Shown: piece after piece, positions 34,135-42,160 of the stretch
Layout: each line of letters opens with the position of its first letter
Position numbering within the stretch: position 1 is the stretch's first letter
Assembly: GCF_040790665.1 (NCBI RefSeq)
Contig: NZ_CP160849.1
Location: 1,947,501 to 2,011,500, forward strand
Source: Sulfitobacter pontiacus
GTDB lineage: Bacteria > Pseudomonadota > Alphaproteobacteria > Rhodobacterales > Rhodobacteraceae
Direction of reading: 5' to 3'
Length of the DNA: 64,000 bases
Program-made: the position numbers and the translations under genes
The notes under the pieces: generated by a model
What the model saw: only the letters and a program-made list of their open reading frames with translations
The model's database searches: none
What the model was told of the DNA's origin: nothing

Positions 34135-34529
34135 TGGACTGGTTGTCGTGGCTCTCGGAGGGCCAAAAGCTCCTCGGCTTTGTCGTGCTGGTCGTCACCT
34201 CTCTGGCGGCCTTGGGGCGCTGGTTCTGGGGCCGTGTCTCGACACGCGTCAATGATGGCATGTCGGGTCTGCAGGTGGGTCATCAGAGCATCGAAAAGCG
34301 CTTGGTCGCCGTCGAAGGCAGTCTGGGAAAAGTGAACGATGATCTTGGCCGAGTTCGTGTTCGCATGTCGACGATCGAGTCCCGGATCGATCTGCTGGCT
34401 ACAGCCCGAGAACAACATGATCTCGCCATTCTGGTCGCACGCATAGGCGCAAGTCAGGAAGCCCAGGGCAACATGGTCCGCATGCTTTATGAGGCGGCAC
34501 AGCGCGCGGGCAAAGGCGGAGACAAGTGA
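34134..34529 (+). CDS. DUF2730-like membrane-anchored coiled-coil protein
   Basis: A 131-residue protein with one N-terminal membrane helix (LLGFVVLVVTSLAALGRWFWG) and a long coiled coil (KRLVAVEGSLGKVNDDLGRVRVRMSTIESRIDLLA). This is the Mu gp25/DUF2730 pattern found between the lysis and terminase genes; it may be a spanin-like part of the lysis apparatus. Confidence 0.75.
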   Translation: MDWLSWLSEGQKLLGFVVLVVTSLAALGRWFWGRVSTRVNDGMSGLQVGHQSIEKRLVAVEGSLGKVNDDLGRVRVRMSTIESRIDLLATAREQHDLAILVARIGASQEAQGNMVRMLYEAAQRAGKGGDK

Positions 34530-34831
34530 TGTTCAAGGCCTGGCCAATCGAAACCGTCGAGACCGAATTCCGGCGCCTGAAGGTGCTTCAGTATCTGGCG
34601 GGCATTCCCGGCTATGAGGCCGCGGCATCGGTCATGCGTTTACACTGCGGTCGCATCGGTGTGCCGACCAACGCCGACCAGGCAGTCGCGGCAATCGCGT
34701 GGCTTGACGAAATGGAGCTGGTCACGACCCGCGACTATCAAGGCGAGCCCATCGCACGCCTGACCAACAAGGGCCGTGAGGTCGCGACCGGCGCGACCAG
34801 TATGCCCGGCGTAATCCGTCCCGACCCATAA
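34529..34831 (+). CDS. VpaChn25_0724-family phage protein (paralog 1)
   Basis: A 100-residue protein with the winged-helix-like family pattern: RLKVLQYLAGIPGYEAAASVMRLHCGRIG, then VAAIAWLDEMELVTTRDYQG and a final REVATGATSMPGVIRPDP. It occupies the Mu gp26 place. The next gene is a related copy, so this family has been duplicated in tandem. Role unknown. Confidence 0.82.
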   Translation: MFKAWPIETVETEFRRLKVLQYLAGIPGYEAAASVMRLHCGRIGVPTNADQAVAAIAWLDEMELVTTRDYQGEPIARLTNKGREVATGATSMPGVIRPDP

Positions 34832-34851
34832 CCTTCTTTGGAGCCTGACCC

Positions 34852-35145
34852 ATGGCAGACAGCACCGAGACCGAACACCGTCGCCTCGCGATCCTCAAGC
34901 ATCTTGAGCGATCTTCCGAGTTCACATCCAATGCGTCAATCCTGATCGATGTCGTGCGCGGCGTCGGCATCGCCTCTTCGGACGCGCAGATCCGGGGAGC
35001 ATTGGCGTGGCTGGACGAACAGGAACTGATCGAGATGACCGATCACGGTCATGTTGTGATCGCGACAGCAACCGTGCGGGGCGCAGAGGTTGCGCGCGGC
35101 CTTGTCCAACATCCAGGCGTCAAGCGTCCAACGGCACGGCGCTGA
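34852..35145 (+). CDS. VpaChn25_0724-family phage protein (paralog 2)
   Basis: A 97-residue relative of the preceding protein: RLAILKHLERSSEFTSNASILIDVVRGVG, IRGALAWLDEQELIEMTDHG, EVARGLVQHPGVKRPTARR. The shared frame and the WLDE.EL motif show common descent. A TTGGAGC ribosome site precedes it. Confidence 0.82.
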   Translation: MADSTETEHRRLAILKHLERSSEFTSNASILIDVVRGVGIASSDAQIRGALAWLDEQELIEMTDHGHVVIATATVRGAEVARGLVQHPGVKRPTARR

Positions 35146-35146
35146 C

Positions 35147-35719
35147 ATGCCGCCGCCCCGCAAGATCGACCTCATTCCGCAGGAGATCAGACTGCGCCTT
35201 CAGGACCTGCTGAAGGAGCGCGGCTTCTCTGACTATGTCGCGGTAACCGAAGATCTGAACTTCTGGCTTGAAGAGGCCGGTCTCGAAATGCGCGTGGGCA
35301 AATCGGCGGTCCATTCCTTTGGCCAGGAATATGAACAGATGGCCCGCGCCCAAGAAGAGGCATCCGCTTGGGCCGTGAGCTGGATGGAGGGCAATGGTCT
35401 CGAGGAAGAGGCCAAGCGCCACAATGTGTTGTTCCAGATGATCACCACGCTCGCCTTCAAGGTCATGAAGTCAGCGATGCTGAAGGAAGGTGATGAGATC
35501 GATCCGAAAGAGCTGCACTTCCTGGGCAAGATGCTCAAGGACGTGATGAGCAGCTCCGGCATTCGCGAAAAGCTGACCGCTGATGAGCGTTTGCGAATTG
35601 CCAAGGAAGAACGCGCCAATGCCGCAGAGACGGCAGTCAAGGCAGCGCGCCAGGCGGGCATGTCCTCAGAGACGGCCGAGAAGATCAAAGCCGATATCTT
35701 GGGGGTTTCAAATGGGTGA
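35147..35719 (+). CDS. Mu gp27-like protein (DUF3486), putative small terminase subunit
   Basis: A 190-residue helical protein of the DUF3486 family. The N-terminus PPPRKIDLIPQEIRLRLQDLL resembles the DNA-binding helix-turn-helix of the family; the rest is helical with LHFLGKMLKDVMSSSGIREKL and an Ala-rich tail. In Mu this gene precedes the large terminase and is regarded as the small subunit. ATG follows the previous stop by one base. Confidence 0.87.
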   Translation: MPPPRKIDLIPQEIRLRLQDLLKERGFSDYVAVTEDLNFWLEEAGLEMRVGKSAVHSFGQEYEQMARAQEEASAWAVSWMEGNGLEEEAKRHNVLFQMITTLAFKVMKSAMLKEGDEIDPKELHFLGKMLKDVMSSSGIREKLTADERLRIAKEERANAAETAVKAARQAGMSSETAEKIKADILGVSNG

Positions 35720-36035
35720 TCTGAAGGCGGCAAAAGCCAGTGGTTCATTGCGCGCAATCAACATAGTTGATTTTGATGCATTCAAGAAGCACCGGCATCC
35801 CGGAAGCTACCATGTTGTTCCCGGAGAGACGCGTGGAGAATGGTTCTTCTGGTATTGCTGCCCCTGTGGCTGCGGCTTGATCGCACCCATCACTGTCGGC
35901 GCAAACTTCAAACCACCACAAAGCCCCAGTTGGAACTGGAACGTCTCCACGACTGAACCGACGCTGACGCCTTCGGTCCATCACAAGGGGCATTGGCATG
36001 GCTGGTTGACCGATGGCTACTGGAGGTCGGTATGA
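35712..36035 (+). CDS. DUF6527-like Cys-rich phage protein
   Basis: A 107-residue protein with WFFWYCCPCGCGLIAP, a probable zinc-binding knuckle, then SWNWNVSTTEPTLTPSVHHKGHWHGWLTDGYW rich in Trp and His. This matches small DUF6527 phage proteins of unknown role. Overlaps gp27 by 8 bases. Confidence 0.75.
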   Translation: MGDLKAAKASGSLRAINIVDFDAFKKHRHPGSYHVVPGETRGEWFFWYCCPCGCGLIAPITVGANFKPPQSPSWNWNVSTTEPTLTPSVHHKGHWHGWLTDGYWRSV

Positions 36036-36352
36036 CATTGCCCCGCTTCAAGAGCGATGAAATCCGAGGTTTCAAGGTTCATGTCGATAGTCTGCTTGGG
36101 GTTCTGAGTGTCTCGCATGATGGTTTGATCACCTGGGACGATCTGCAGTACATCAAGAACATGGTCTGGGGTGATCTGATCCGGGCGATCGAGGTCTACC
36201 CGGCGCAGGCCGATGTCGTGAATTCGTGCAACATGCGTCATCTGTGGCGGCTCGGGGCACATGATTTCTGTCCGGACCTGCTGGGAAATGACGATGGCAG
36301 CGACAGCCTTCAGGGGCGACATGCCGTTGCCTGGGCGGAGGCACGCGGCTGA
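36032..36352 (+). CDS. Hypothetical phage protein (DUF7694-like)
   Basis: A 106-residue protein. HDGLITWDDLQYIKNMVWGDLIRAIEVYPAQADVVNSCNMRHLWRLG resembles DUF7694 phage proteins. TGGAGG precedes ATG 36032, which is preferred over the in-frame start at 35993. Confidence 0.68.
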   Translation: MTLPRFKSDEIRGFKVHVDSLLGVLSVSHDGLITWDDLQYIKNMVWGDLIRAIEVYPAQADVVNSCNMRHLWRLGAHDFCPDLLGNDDGSDSLQGRHAVAWAEARG

Positions 36353-36627
36353 TGGCAACTCCAGCTGAAATTGCCAATGACATGGCGGCACATGCCGACT
36401 ACTGGCAGAAACGCGACCGCAAGACCTTTGAGACCTGCAACGACGCCGCACGGGTCATCCGGATGTTTCTTGGTGGGCAGAATGTTGATGGGCGCACATA
36501 TTACGGACTGCATCGACGGCTGCTTGATCTGACTTCCAGGTACTCTGCCGGCAGGGTTGCTGGAGCACCGAACTTCGATCGCGCGTTGCGGATTTTGCAT
36601 CAGCTGCGCGCGGAGGCCACCAAATGA
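36352..36627 (+). CDS. Hypothetical phage protein
   Basis: A 91-residue helical protein (EIANDMAAHADYWQKRDRKTFETCNDAARVIRMFLGGQ) of unknown family. It overlaps the previous stop by one base and the terminase start by four. Confidence 0.62.
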   Translation: MATPAEIANDMAAHADYWQKRDRKTFETCNDAARVIRMFLGGQNVDGRTYYGLHRRLLDLTSRYSAGRVAGAPNFDRALRILHQLRAEATK

Positions 36628-38321
36628 CCGCACCCATTTCCAAAGCCGACTGGGAACGCCAGCGACGCGAGGCGACTGATGTTATGCCTCAGCTGGTGGG
36701 TAGCGTTGGTTTGCCAAAGGTTCTTCTGCCATATCAGGCCAAGACGGTCGGCCTGCTCGACACGGTATCGACGAAGGTGCTGTTCGTCGAGAAGTCGCGC
36801 CGGATCGGGCTGACATGGGCCCTGGCAGCCTATGCTGTGCTCAGGTCGGCACGGGCGAAGTCAGCACGCGGCATGGACGCGATGTATATCTCCTACTCTC
36901 AAGAGATGACCCGCGAATTCGTGGATGCCTGCGCGATGTGGGCCCGCGCGTTCAACATCGCTGCTTCAGCCATCGAGGACGGATTGTTCGAAGAAGGCGA
37001 TGACGAAGGAGACAAGTCGATCCAGACGTTCCGCATCCGCTTTGCCTCCGGCTACCAGATCAAAGCGCTCAGCTCGGCTCCCCGTGGCTTGCGCGGCAAA
37101 GAGGGTGTGATCATCATCGATGAGGCCGCTTTCGTCGATAGCCTGGGCGAATTGATCAAGGCGGCAATGGCGTTTCTGATCTGGGGCGGTCAGGTCATCG
37201 TCTGCTCGACGCATGATGGCGCGGACAATCCCTTCAATGAAAACATCCAGGACATTCTTGGCGGCCGGCTGCCCTATGAGCACCTGCACATCGATCTGGA
37301 TGAAGCGTTGACCGATGGGCTTTATGAACGGATCTGCCTTGTAGGCGGCAATGACTGGTCGCCAGAGAGCGAAGCTCAATGGCGACAGGATCTGATCGAC
37401 TTCTATGGGGATGGTGCCGACGAAGAACTGTTCTGCATTCCGTCCCTCAGCTCTGGTGCCTGGTTGCCCGCCCCGCTGATCGAGGCGCGCATGACTGCCA
37501 CAGCTCCGGTCCTGCGCCTGGAACTGCCCGGTGACTATCTGCACATGAACGATCTGCAGCAAAAGGCGCTCATGGCCCCATTCCTCGAAAAGCTCGAGGA
37601 CGTGCTTGGGCAGATCGACATGGATTTGCGTTACGCGGCCGGGTTCGACTTTGCGCGCGTCGCGGATCTGAGCGTTATGCCCGTGCTGGCGATCGAGCAG
37701 AACCTGAAGCGGCGTGAAGTGTTCTCGATCGAGATGCGCAATGTGCCTGGGGACGAGCAGAAGCTGGTCGTTGGTATGGTGCTGGAAAAGCTACGAGAAC
37801 GGCTACTGGGCGCTGCCTTTGACGCCACCGGCATGGGTTGGACCGTGGCTGAAGACATGGGCCGCAAGTTCGGCCTGCGTGAGGCAGAGGACGGATCAGG
37901 TCTCATCTGGGCGATCAAGTTCACAGAGGACTGGTACCGGATCAATATGCCGCCGCTTAAAACGGCCTTTGAAGACGACATGATCGCGATAGGTGCCGAC
38001 GAGGATCACCTGAGCGATATGCGCTCGGTCAAGCTTGTGCGGGGCATTCCTCGTGTCCCGGCGATCCGGACCAACGAAAAGGGCGAAGCAAAGGACAAGA
38101 AGGGCAAGAAGCGGCACGGCGACTATGCCATCGGACTGGCGTTGGCACATTTTGCTGCCCGCATGCGGTGGGTCGAATACGGCTACCGGGCGGCTAGTTC
38201 GGGTTTGCGCCACCAACGTGCTGAAGGCCGCATGCGCGATACGCCCAGCAACGACGATGGGTTGGGCCGCCGGAACGCTTTTGATGGCCCACTTGGGGCA
38301 AGACTGAGGGGAAGTGTCTGA
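36624..38321 (+). CDS. Large terminase subunit (Mu gp28-like)
   Basis: A 565-residue DNA-packaging motor and nuclease. The Walker A variant is SRRIGLTW (58-65) and Walker B is VIIIDEA (162-168), typical of the Mu gp28/Terminase_6 group. The C-terminal RNase-H-like nuclease starts with AGFDFARVADLSV, whose Asp should bind metal, and ends with a basic linker (DKKGKKRHGDYAIG) containing another acidic ligand. It packages phage DNA from integrated copies with flanking host DNA in Mu-type phages. Confidence 0.92.
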   Translation: MTAPISKADWERQRREATDVMPQLVGSVGLPKVLLPYQAKTVGLLDTVSTKVLFVEKSRRIGLTWALAAYAVLRSARAKSARGMDAMYISYSQEMTREFVDACAMWARAFNIAASAIEDGLFEEGDDEGDKSIQTFRIRFASGYQIKALSSAPRGLRGKEGVIIIDEAAFVDSLGELIKAAMAFLIWGGQVIVCSTHDGADNPFNENIQDILGGRLPYEHLHIDLDEALTDGLYERICLVGGNDWSPESEAQWRQDLIDFYGDGADEELFCIPSLSSGAWLPAPLIEARMTATAPVLRLELPGDYLHMNDLQQKALMAPFLEKLEDVLGQIDMDLRYAAGFDFARVADLSVMPVLAIEQNLKRREVFSIEMRNVPGDEQKLVVGMVLEKLRERLLGAAFDATGMGWTVAEDMGRKFGLREAEDGSGLIWAIKFTEDWYRINMPPLKTAFEDDMIAIGADEDHLSDMRSVKLVRGIPRVPAIRTNEKGEAKDKKGKKRHGDYAIGLALAHFAARMRWVEYGYRAASSGLRHQRAEGRMRDTPSNDDGLGRRNAFDGPLGARLRGSV

Positions 38322-38560
38322 TGGGTACACGTAGCAAACGCATAGTCCGAAATCGAAAAGCATGGGATGGACCCTACGTGGCAAGGTTCGGTGACGGCTG
38401 GGTCGCATTCCGGATTGGAAAAACCCTCCATTCCGCTTCGCGCCAAGTGACCCTTTACCATAGATCTCGTCGGTGGCGGCGCTCTCACGAATTTACTGGA
38501 ATTCTCGGAAGAACACCTTTCGAAGCCCTCAGTCGGTACCGACAGCAGGAAGCGAGATAG
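38321..38560 (+). CDS. Hypothetical basic phage protein
   Basis: A 79-residue, very basic protein (MGTRSKRIVRNRKAWDGPYV; YHRSRRWRRSHEF). No family is recognised. Its stop lies within a 17-base tandem duplication (38551-38584). Confidence 0.6.
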   Translation: MGTRSKRIVRNRKAWDGPYVARFGDGWVAFRIGKTLHSASRQVTLYHRSRRWRRSHEFTGILGRTPFEALSRYRQQEAR

Positions 38561-38584
38561 CAATGGGAGCGAGATAGCAATGGG
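38551..38584 (+). repeat. 17-bp tandem duplication
   Basis: AGCGAGATAGCAATGGG occurs twice in direct succession (38551-38567, 38568-38584). It spans the stop of the basic protein gene. The first copy creates ATG GGA GCG AGA TAG, a four-codon frame, just before the real start of the next gene. Confidence 0.85.
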
Positions 38585-38732
38585 AGCGATCTTCATCGGG
38601 ATTATCATAATGCTTGTCGGCGGCATCATTATGGCAAACGCAGCTTTCTCTGATCGTTCGCAGAACGGCTTTCTAGTTTGCCTCGCTGGTCTCGGATTGC
38701 TGATCGGTGGCATCATCGAATTGATCTTTTAG
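38580..38732 (+). CDS. 50-residue two-helix membrane protein
   Basis: A small gene, MGAIFIGIIIMLVGGIIMAN plus a second hydrophobic stretch (GFLVCLAGLGLLIGGIIELIF). It lies between the terminase and portal genes. It may be a second holin or superinfection factor; no family is assigned. Confidence 0.65.
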   Translation: MGAIFIGIIIMLVGGIIMANAAFSDRSQNGFLVCLAGLGLLIGGIIELIF

Positions 38733-38753
38733 GATCTGAGAAGGAGCCTTTAA

Positions 38754-40397
38754 ATGGCAAATAAGCCTGTTTTACTCGACCGCTGGGGCCAGCCCGTCAA
38801 GCGCGCCGCCCTGACCGAAGAAGTTGCCGCAGCCACTCTCGGCGGCGTGCGGTCGCCGCTATCCGGTCACCCGGGCGACGGGCTGAACCCCATTCGCCTG
38901 GCAAACATCCTGCGCGAAGCTGACCAGGGCGACCCGGTGCGCTATCTGGAGCTCGCAGAGGTGATCGAGGAGCGCGACCCTCATTACCTTGGCGTGCTCG
39001 GGACGCGCCGCCGGTCGGTCAGCCAGATCGAGATCACGGTCGAAGCGGCATCGGATGAAGCGTTCGACGTTGAGATGGCCAACATGGTGCGCGAATGGCT
39101 GGATCGTGACGAGCTGAGCGACGAGCTCTTCGATATTCTGGACAGCATCGGCAAAGGCTATTCGTTCACTGAAATCATCTGGGACACGTCAGAGGGCCAG
39201 TGGCAGCCTGCGCGCCTGGAATGGCGAGACCCGCGCTGGTTCCGGTTCGATCGCGTCAATCTGGCCACGCCCATGAAGCTCGATGACCACGGCCAGGAGG
39301 TTCCTCTCGAGGCGTTCAAGTTCATCTATGCCAATGTGAAGGCCAAGTCCGGTCTTGCGCTCCGGTCGGGTTTGGCGCGGGTCGCCATGTGGGGCTGGAT
39401 GTTCAAGGCCTTCACACAGCGCGACTGGGCCATCTTCAGCCAGACCTATGGTCAGCCCCTACGGTTGGGCAAATGGGGGGCTGGCGCCAGCGAAGCGGAC
39501 AAGAACACGCTTTTTGATGCCGTCGCGAATATCGCAGGGGATTGCGCGGCGATTATCCCCGAGAGCATGTCGATCGACTTTGTGGAAACCAGCAATGTCG
39601 GGGCCTCGGCCGACCTCTATGAAAAGCGCGCCGACTGGCTGGACAAGCAAATCTCGAAGGCGGTGTTGGGTCAGACGGCAACGACCGATGCCGTCACGGG
39701 TGGCCTTGGCTCAGGCAAGGAGCATCGTCAGGTCCAGGAGGACATCGAGCGCGCGGATGCCAACGCATTGGCAGCGATCCTCAACCGGGATCTCATCCGC
39801 CCGTGGATCCAACTCGAGCACGGGCCTCAGAAGCGGTATCCGCGGCTGAAGATCGGGCGTCCGGAACCAGAGGATCTGAAGCAGATCGCAGACGCGCTCG
39901 GCGTGCTTGTGCCAATCGGCTTGCAGGTCAGCGAGAGCGAGATCCGCGCCAAGTTCGGATTTGCGGATCCAAAGCCGGGTGACCGGATCCTGATGGCGTC
40001 CAAGCCAGATATCACGCCACCAGCCGCATCGGTCGGGACCGCTGGGACCGAAACCGCCCCTCAGAGCAAATTTGAATACCGTTTGAATACCCTTCCGCCT
40101 AAATCCGGCGTCCTTGCCCCTCAGGCGGAGCAATCGCCCTCAGAGGCGATTTCTGGCGCTGAGCCGGTTGACGCGCTGACGGCCCAGCTTCAGGAGGCAG
40201 CAAAGCCCGCTGTTGCAGCGATGATTGCGCAGGTCGAAATCATGCTCGAGAGTGCGGGCTCGATCGAGGAACTGCGCGAGATGTTCTTCGCGGCATATCC
40301 CAATCTGGACGCCAGCGCTATTGGTCGTGCGATTGCCGATGCTATGGAGGCCGCAGACGCAGGTGGGCGGGCACTGGCGGAGACCACAAGTGGCTGA
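38754..40397 (+). CDS. Portal protein (Mu gp29-like, DUF935)
   Basis: A 547-residue portal protein forming the ring through which DNA enters the head. The DUF935 pattern is clear: LRRRRS-type VLGTRRRSVSQIEITVE, GYSFTEIIWDTSEGQWQPARLEWRDPRWFRFD, TYGQPLRLGKWG, and VLGQTATTDAVTGGLGSGKEHRQVQ. A Pro/Ala-rich C-terminal extension follows. AAGGAG precedes ATG 38754. The stop overlaps the head morphogenesis gene. Confidence 0.92.
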   Translation: MANKPVLLDRWGQPVKRAALTEEVAAATLGGVRSPLSGHPGDGLNPIRLANILREADQGDPVRYLELAEVIEERDPHYLGVLGTRRRSVSQIEITVEAASDEAFDVEMANMVREWLDRDELSDELFDILDSIGKGYSFTEIIWDTSEGQWQPARLEWRDPRWFRFDRVNLATPMKLDDHGQEVPLEAFKFIYANVKAKSGLALRSGLARVAMWGWMFKAFTQRDWAIFSQTYGQPLRLGKWGAGASEADKNTLFDAVANIAGDCAAIIPESMSIDFVETSNVGASADLYEKRADWLDKQISKAVLGQTATTDAVTGGLGSGKEHRQVQEDIERADANALAAILNRDLIRPWIQLEHGPQKRYPRLKIGRPEPEDLKQIADALGVLVPIGLQVSESEIRAKFGFADPKPGDRILMASKPDITPPAASVGTAGTETAPQSKFEYRLNTLPPKSGVLAPQAEQSPSEAISGAEPVDALTAQLQEAAKPAVAAMIAQVEIMLESAGSIEELREMFFAAYPNLDASAIGRAIADAMEAADAGGRALAETTSG

Positions 40398-41544
40398 CAC
40401 GGTCCGCGCCACCTTTCGCCAACCGTTCAAGGAGCAGGTCGCAGCCTTTCGGCTGAGGTTGGGTGATCTCGTTCCGACATCGAGATGGGATGACATCTCC
40501 AAGGCCCAGCACGATCGTGCCTTCATGGTTGCGGGCGCGGTAAAAGCCGATCTGCTGGCTGACCTTGGTGCCGCTGTCGACAAGGCGATTTCGCAAGGGA
40601 CCGGACTGGAAGAGTTCCGGCGCGACTTTCGCCAGATCGTGGAGCGTAGGGGATGGCATGGGTGGACGGGTGAAGGTAGCCTCAAGGGAGAGGCCTGGAG
40701 AACGAAGATCATCTACAGAACGAACATATTGACGACGATGGCAGCTGCGCGTCATGCCCAGCACATCGACGGCAATTTTAAATTCTGGGTCTACGAGCAC
40801 AGTGGCGCAGCGCATCCGCGTCTCGATCACTTGTCCTGGAACGGGCTGATACTGCCTTCAGATCATCCTTTCTGGGCCACGCACTATCCCCCAAACGGCT
40901 GGGGCTGCGGTTGTAGGGTGCGTGGTGCCCGCACCTTGGCTGGTGCGATCCGCGTGGGCGGCGATCCTTCGAAAACATTGCCCGACGATTGGGAGGCAAT
41001 TGACCCACGCACAGGCGCTCCGACAGGGATCGACAGCGGTTGGGATTACGCTCCAGGCGCGACCGTTAGCGACGTCGTACTTGCGATGAAGAACAAGGTG
41101 TCAGATCTGCCCAGACAGCCCTCCATCGATATGATCCAAGACTGGCTCTCCGGCAGTGGCTTTGAAAGCTGGGCCGCCGAACCGGTAAACTCTTGGCCAC
41201 TCGCCCGGCTAACCACCAAAGACGCTGATCGGTTCGACCTGGTCAATCCGGTCGCGTGGCTGTCGGCGGAAACGATCGCGCGCCAGGGCCGACGCTACCG
41301 TGACCTCACGCCACGCGATTATCAACTGGCGCAGACCGTCATCGACAGGGCGAGCCAGAATGTTGCAAAGCGTGGCAACACGCTGATCTTCCTGCAGCCC
41401 GATCCAAGCCAACCCGGATATGTTCTGGTTCTCACGGCGACGGTCCGAAACGGTGAACTTTACCTGACCAGTTTTCGCCGCCTGACCGAAGCTCAAGTCA
41501 AAGCAAACCGGCGCTTAGCCCCGTTGCTCAGACAGGAGGGGTGA
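40390..41544 (+). CDS. Head morphogenesis protein (Mu gp30 / SPP1 gp7 family)
   Basis: A 384-residue minor head protein. The gp7 domain contains YRTNILTTMAAARHAQHIDG, HPRLDHLSWNGLILPSDHPFWATHYPPNGWGCGCRVRG, the conserved Cys-containing end of the Mu F family. The C-terminal 150 residues (about 235-384) include a phage Barnase/EndoU-like segment (RYRDLTPRDYQLAQTVIDRA). The start is GTG 40390, overlapping the portal stop. Confidence 0.9.
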   Translation: MADTVRATFRQPFKEQVAAFRLRLGDLVPTSRWDDISKAQHDRAFMVAGAVKADLLADLGAAVDKAISQGTGLEEFRRDFRQIVERRGWHGWTGEGSLKGEAWRTKIIYRTNILTTMAAARHAQHIDGNFKFWVYEHSGAAHPRLDHLSWNGLILPSDHPFWATHYPPNGWGCGCRVRGARTLAGAIRVGGDPSKTLPDDWEAIDPRTGAPTGIDSGWDYAPGATVSDVVLAMKNKVSDLPRQPSIDMIQDWLSGSGFESWAAEPVNSWPLARLTTKDADRFDLVNPVAWLSAETIARQGRRYRDLTPRDYQLAQTVIDRASQNVAKRGNTLIFLQPDPSQPGYVLVLTATVRNGELYLTSFRRLTEAQVKANRRLAPLLRQEG

Positions 41545-41548
41545 TACG

Positions 41549-42049
41549 ATGATCACCGTAGAGCTGGAAGACGCAGACGTAGAGCGGATCCTTGCCAGAC
41601 TTTCTGCCAGCCTGTCTGACATGTCCGAGGTCATGAATGAAATCGGTGAGCAGCTCGAGTTCGAAACCGTAAAGCGCTTTGAAGATGGGGTCGCTCCGGA
41701 CGGCACATCGTGGGCCCCGAAATCCCCGACCACGATCGCGGCCTATGAACGCCGGGGGCAGACTGTCGATGTACGGCCGCTTTTTGGTCCCAATGTTGAT
41801 GGGCAACCTCTGCGCTCGAGCTTCTTTCGTGACTATGGTCCTGACTTTGTCGAATTGGGCACCAACAAGATCTACTCGGCAGTCATGCAGTTTGGTGCTG
41901 CCAAAGGTGCATTCGGAACGGATGCGCGTGGTGGCTCAATCCCTTGGGGAAACATCCCCGCGCGTCCCTTCCTCGGGATCTCTGATCAAGACCGTCTCAA
42001 CATCGCCGCGATCGTCGAGGAATGGCTCGAGGACATCGTAGAGGATTGA
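41549..42049 (+). CDS. Virion morphogenesis protein (Mu gpG family)
   Basis: A 166-residue protein of the Phage_tail_S/virion morphogenesis family. Seen are MITVELEDADVERILARLSA, RFEDGVAPDGTSWAPKSPTT, LRSSFFRDYGPDFVELGTNKIYSAVMQFG, and the end IPARPFLGISDQD. GpG helps complete heads or join tails. GGAGGG precedes the ATG, 4 bases after the previous gene. Confidence 0.9.
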   Translation: MITVELEDADVERILARLSASLSDMSEVMNEIGEQLEFETVKRFEDGVAPDGTSWAPKSPTTIAAYERRGQTVDVRPLFGPNVDGQPLRSSFFRDYGPDFVELGTNKIYSAVMQFGAAKGAFGTDARGGSIPWGNIPARPFLGISDQDRLNIAAIVEEWLEDIVED

Positions 42050-42104
42050 CCGAAGCCGCCCGTCGCGCCTAGTCTGCCCTCAATTCCCGACAACATCTGA
42101 ACCA

Positions 42105-42131
42105 CCCCGCAAGCGCTTGCGGATGTTTTGA
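42105..42131. promoter_or_regulatory. 27-bp repeat with palindrome, copy 2
   Basis: Identical to 32517-32543, with CCGCAAGCGCTTGCGG at 42107-42122. It lies 56 bases after the gpG gene and about 30 bases before the protease start, again at an operon boundary. Confidence 0.6.
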
Positions 42132-42160
42132 CGTGTCCTCCTGCGGCAAATATCGCTGCA

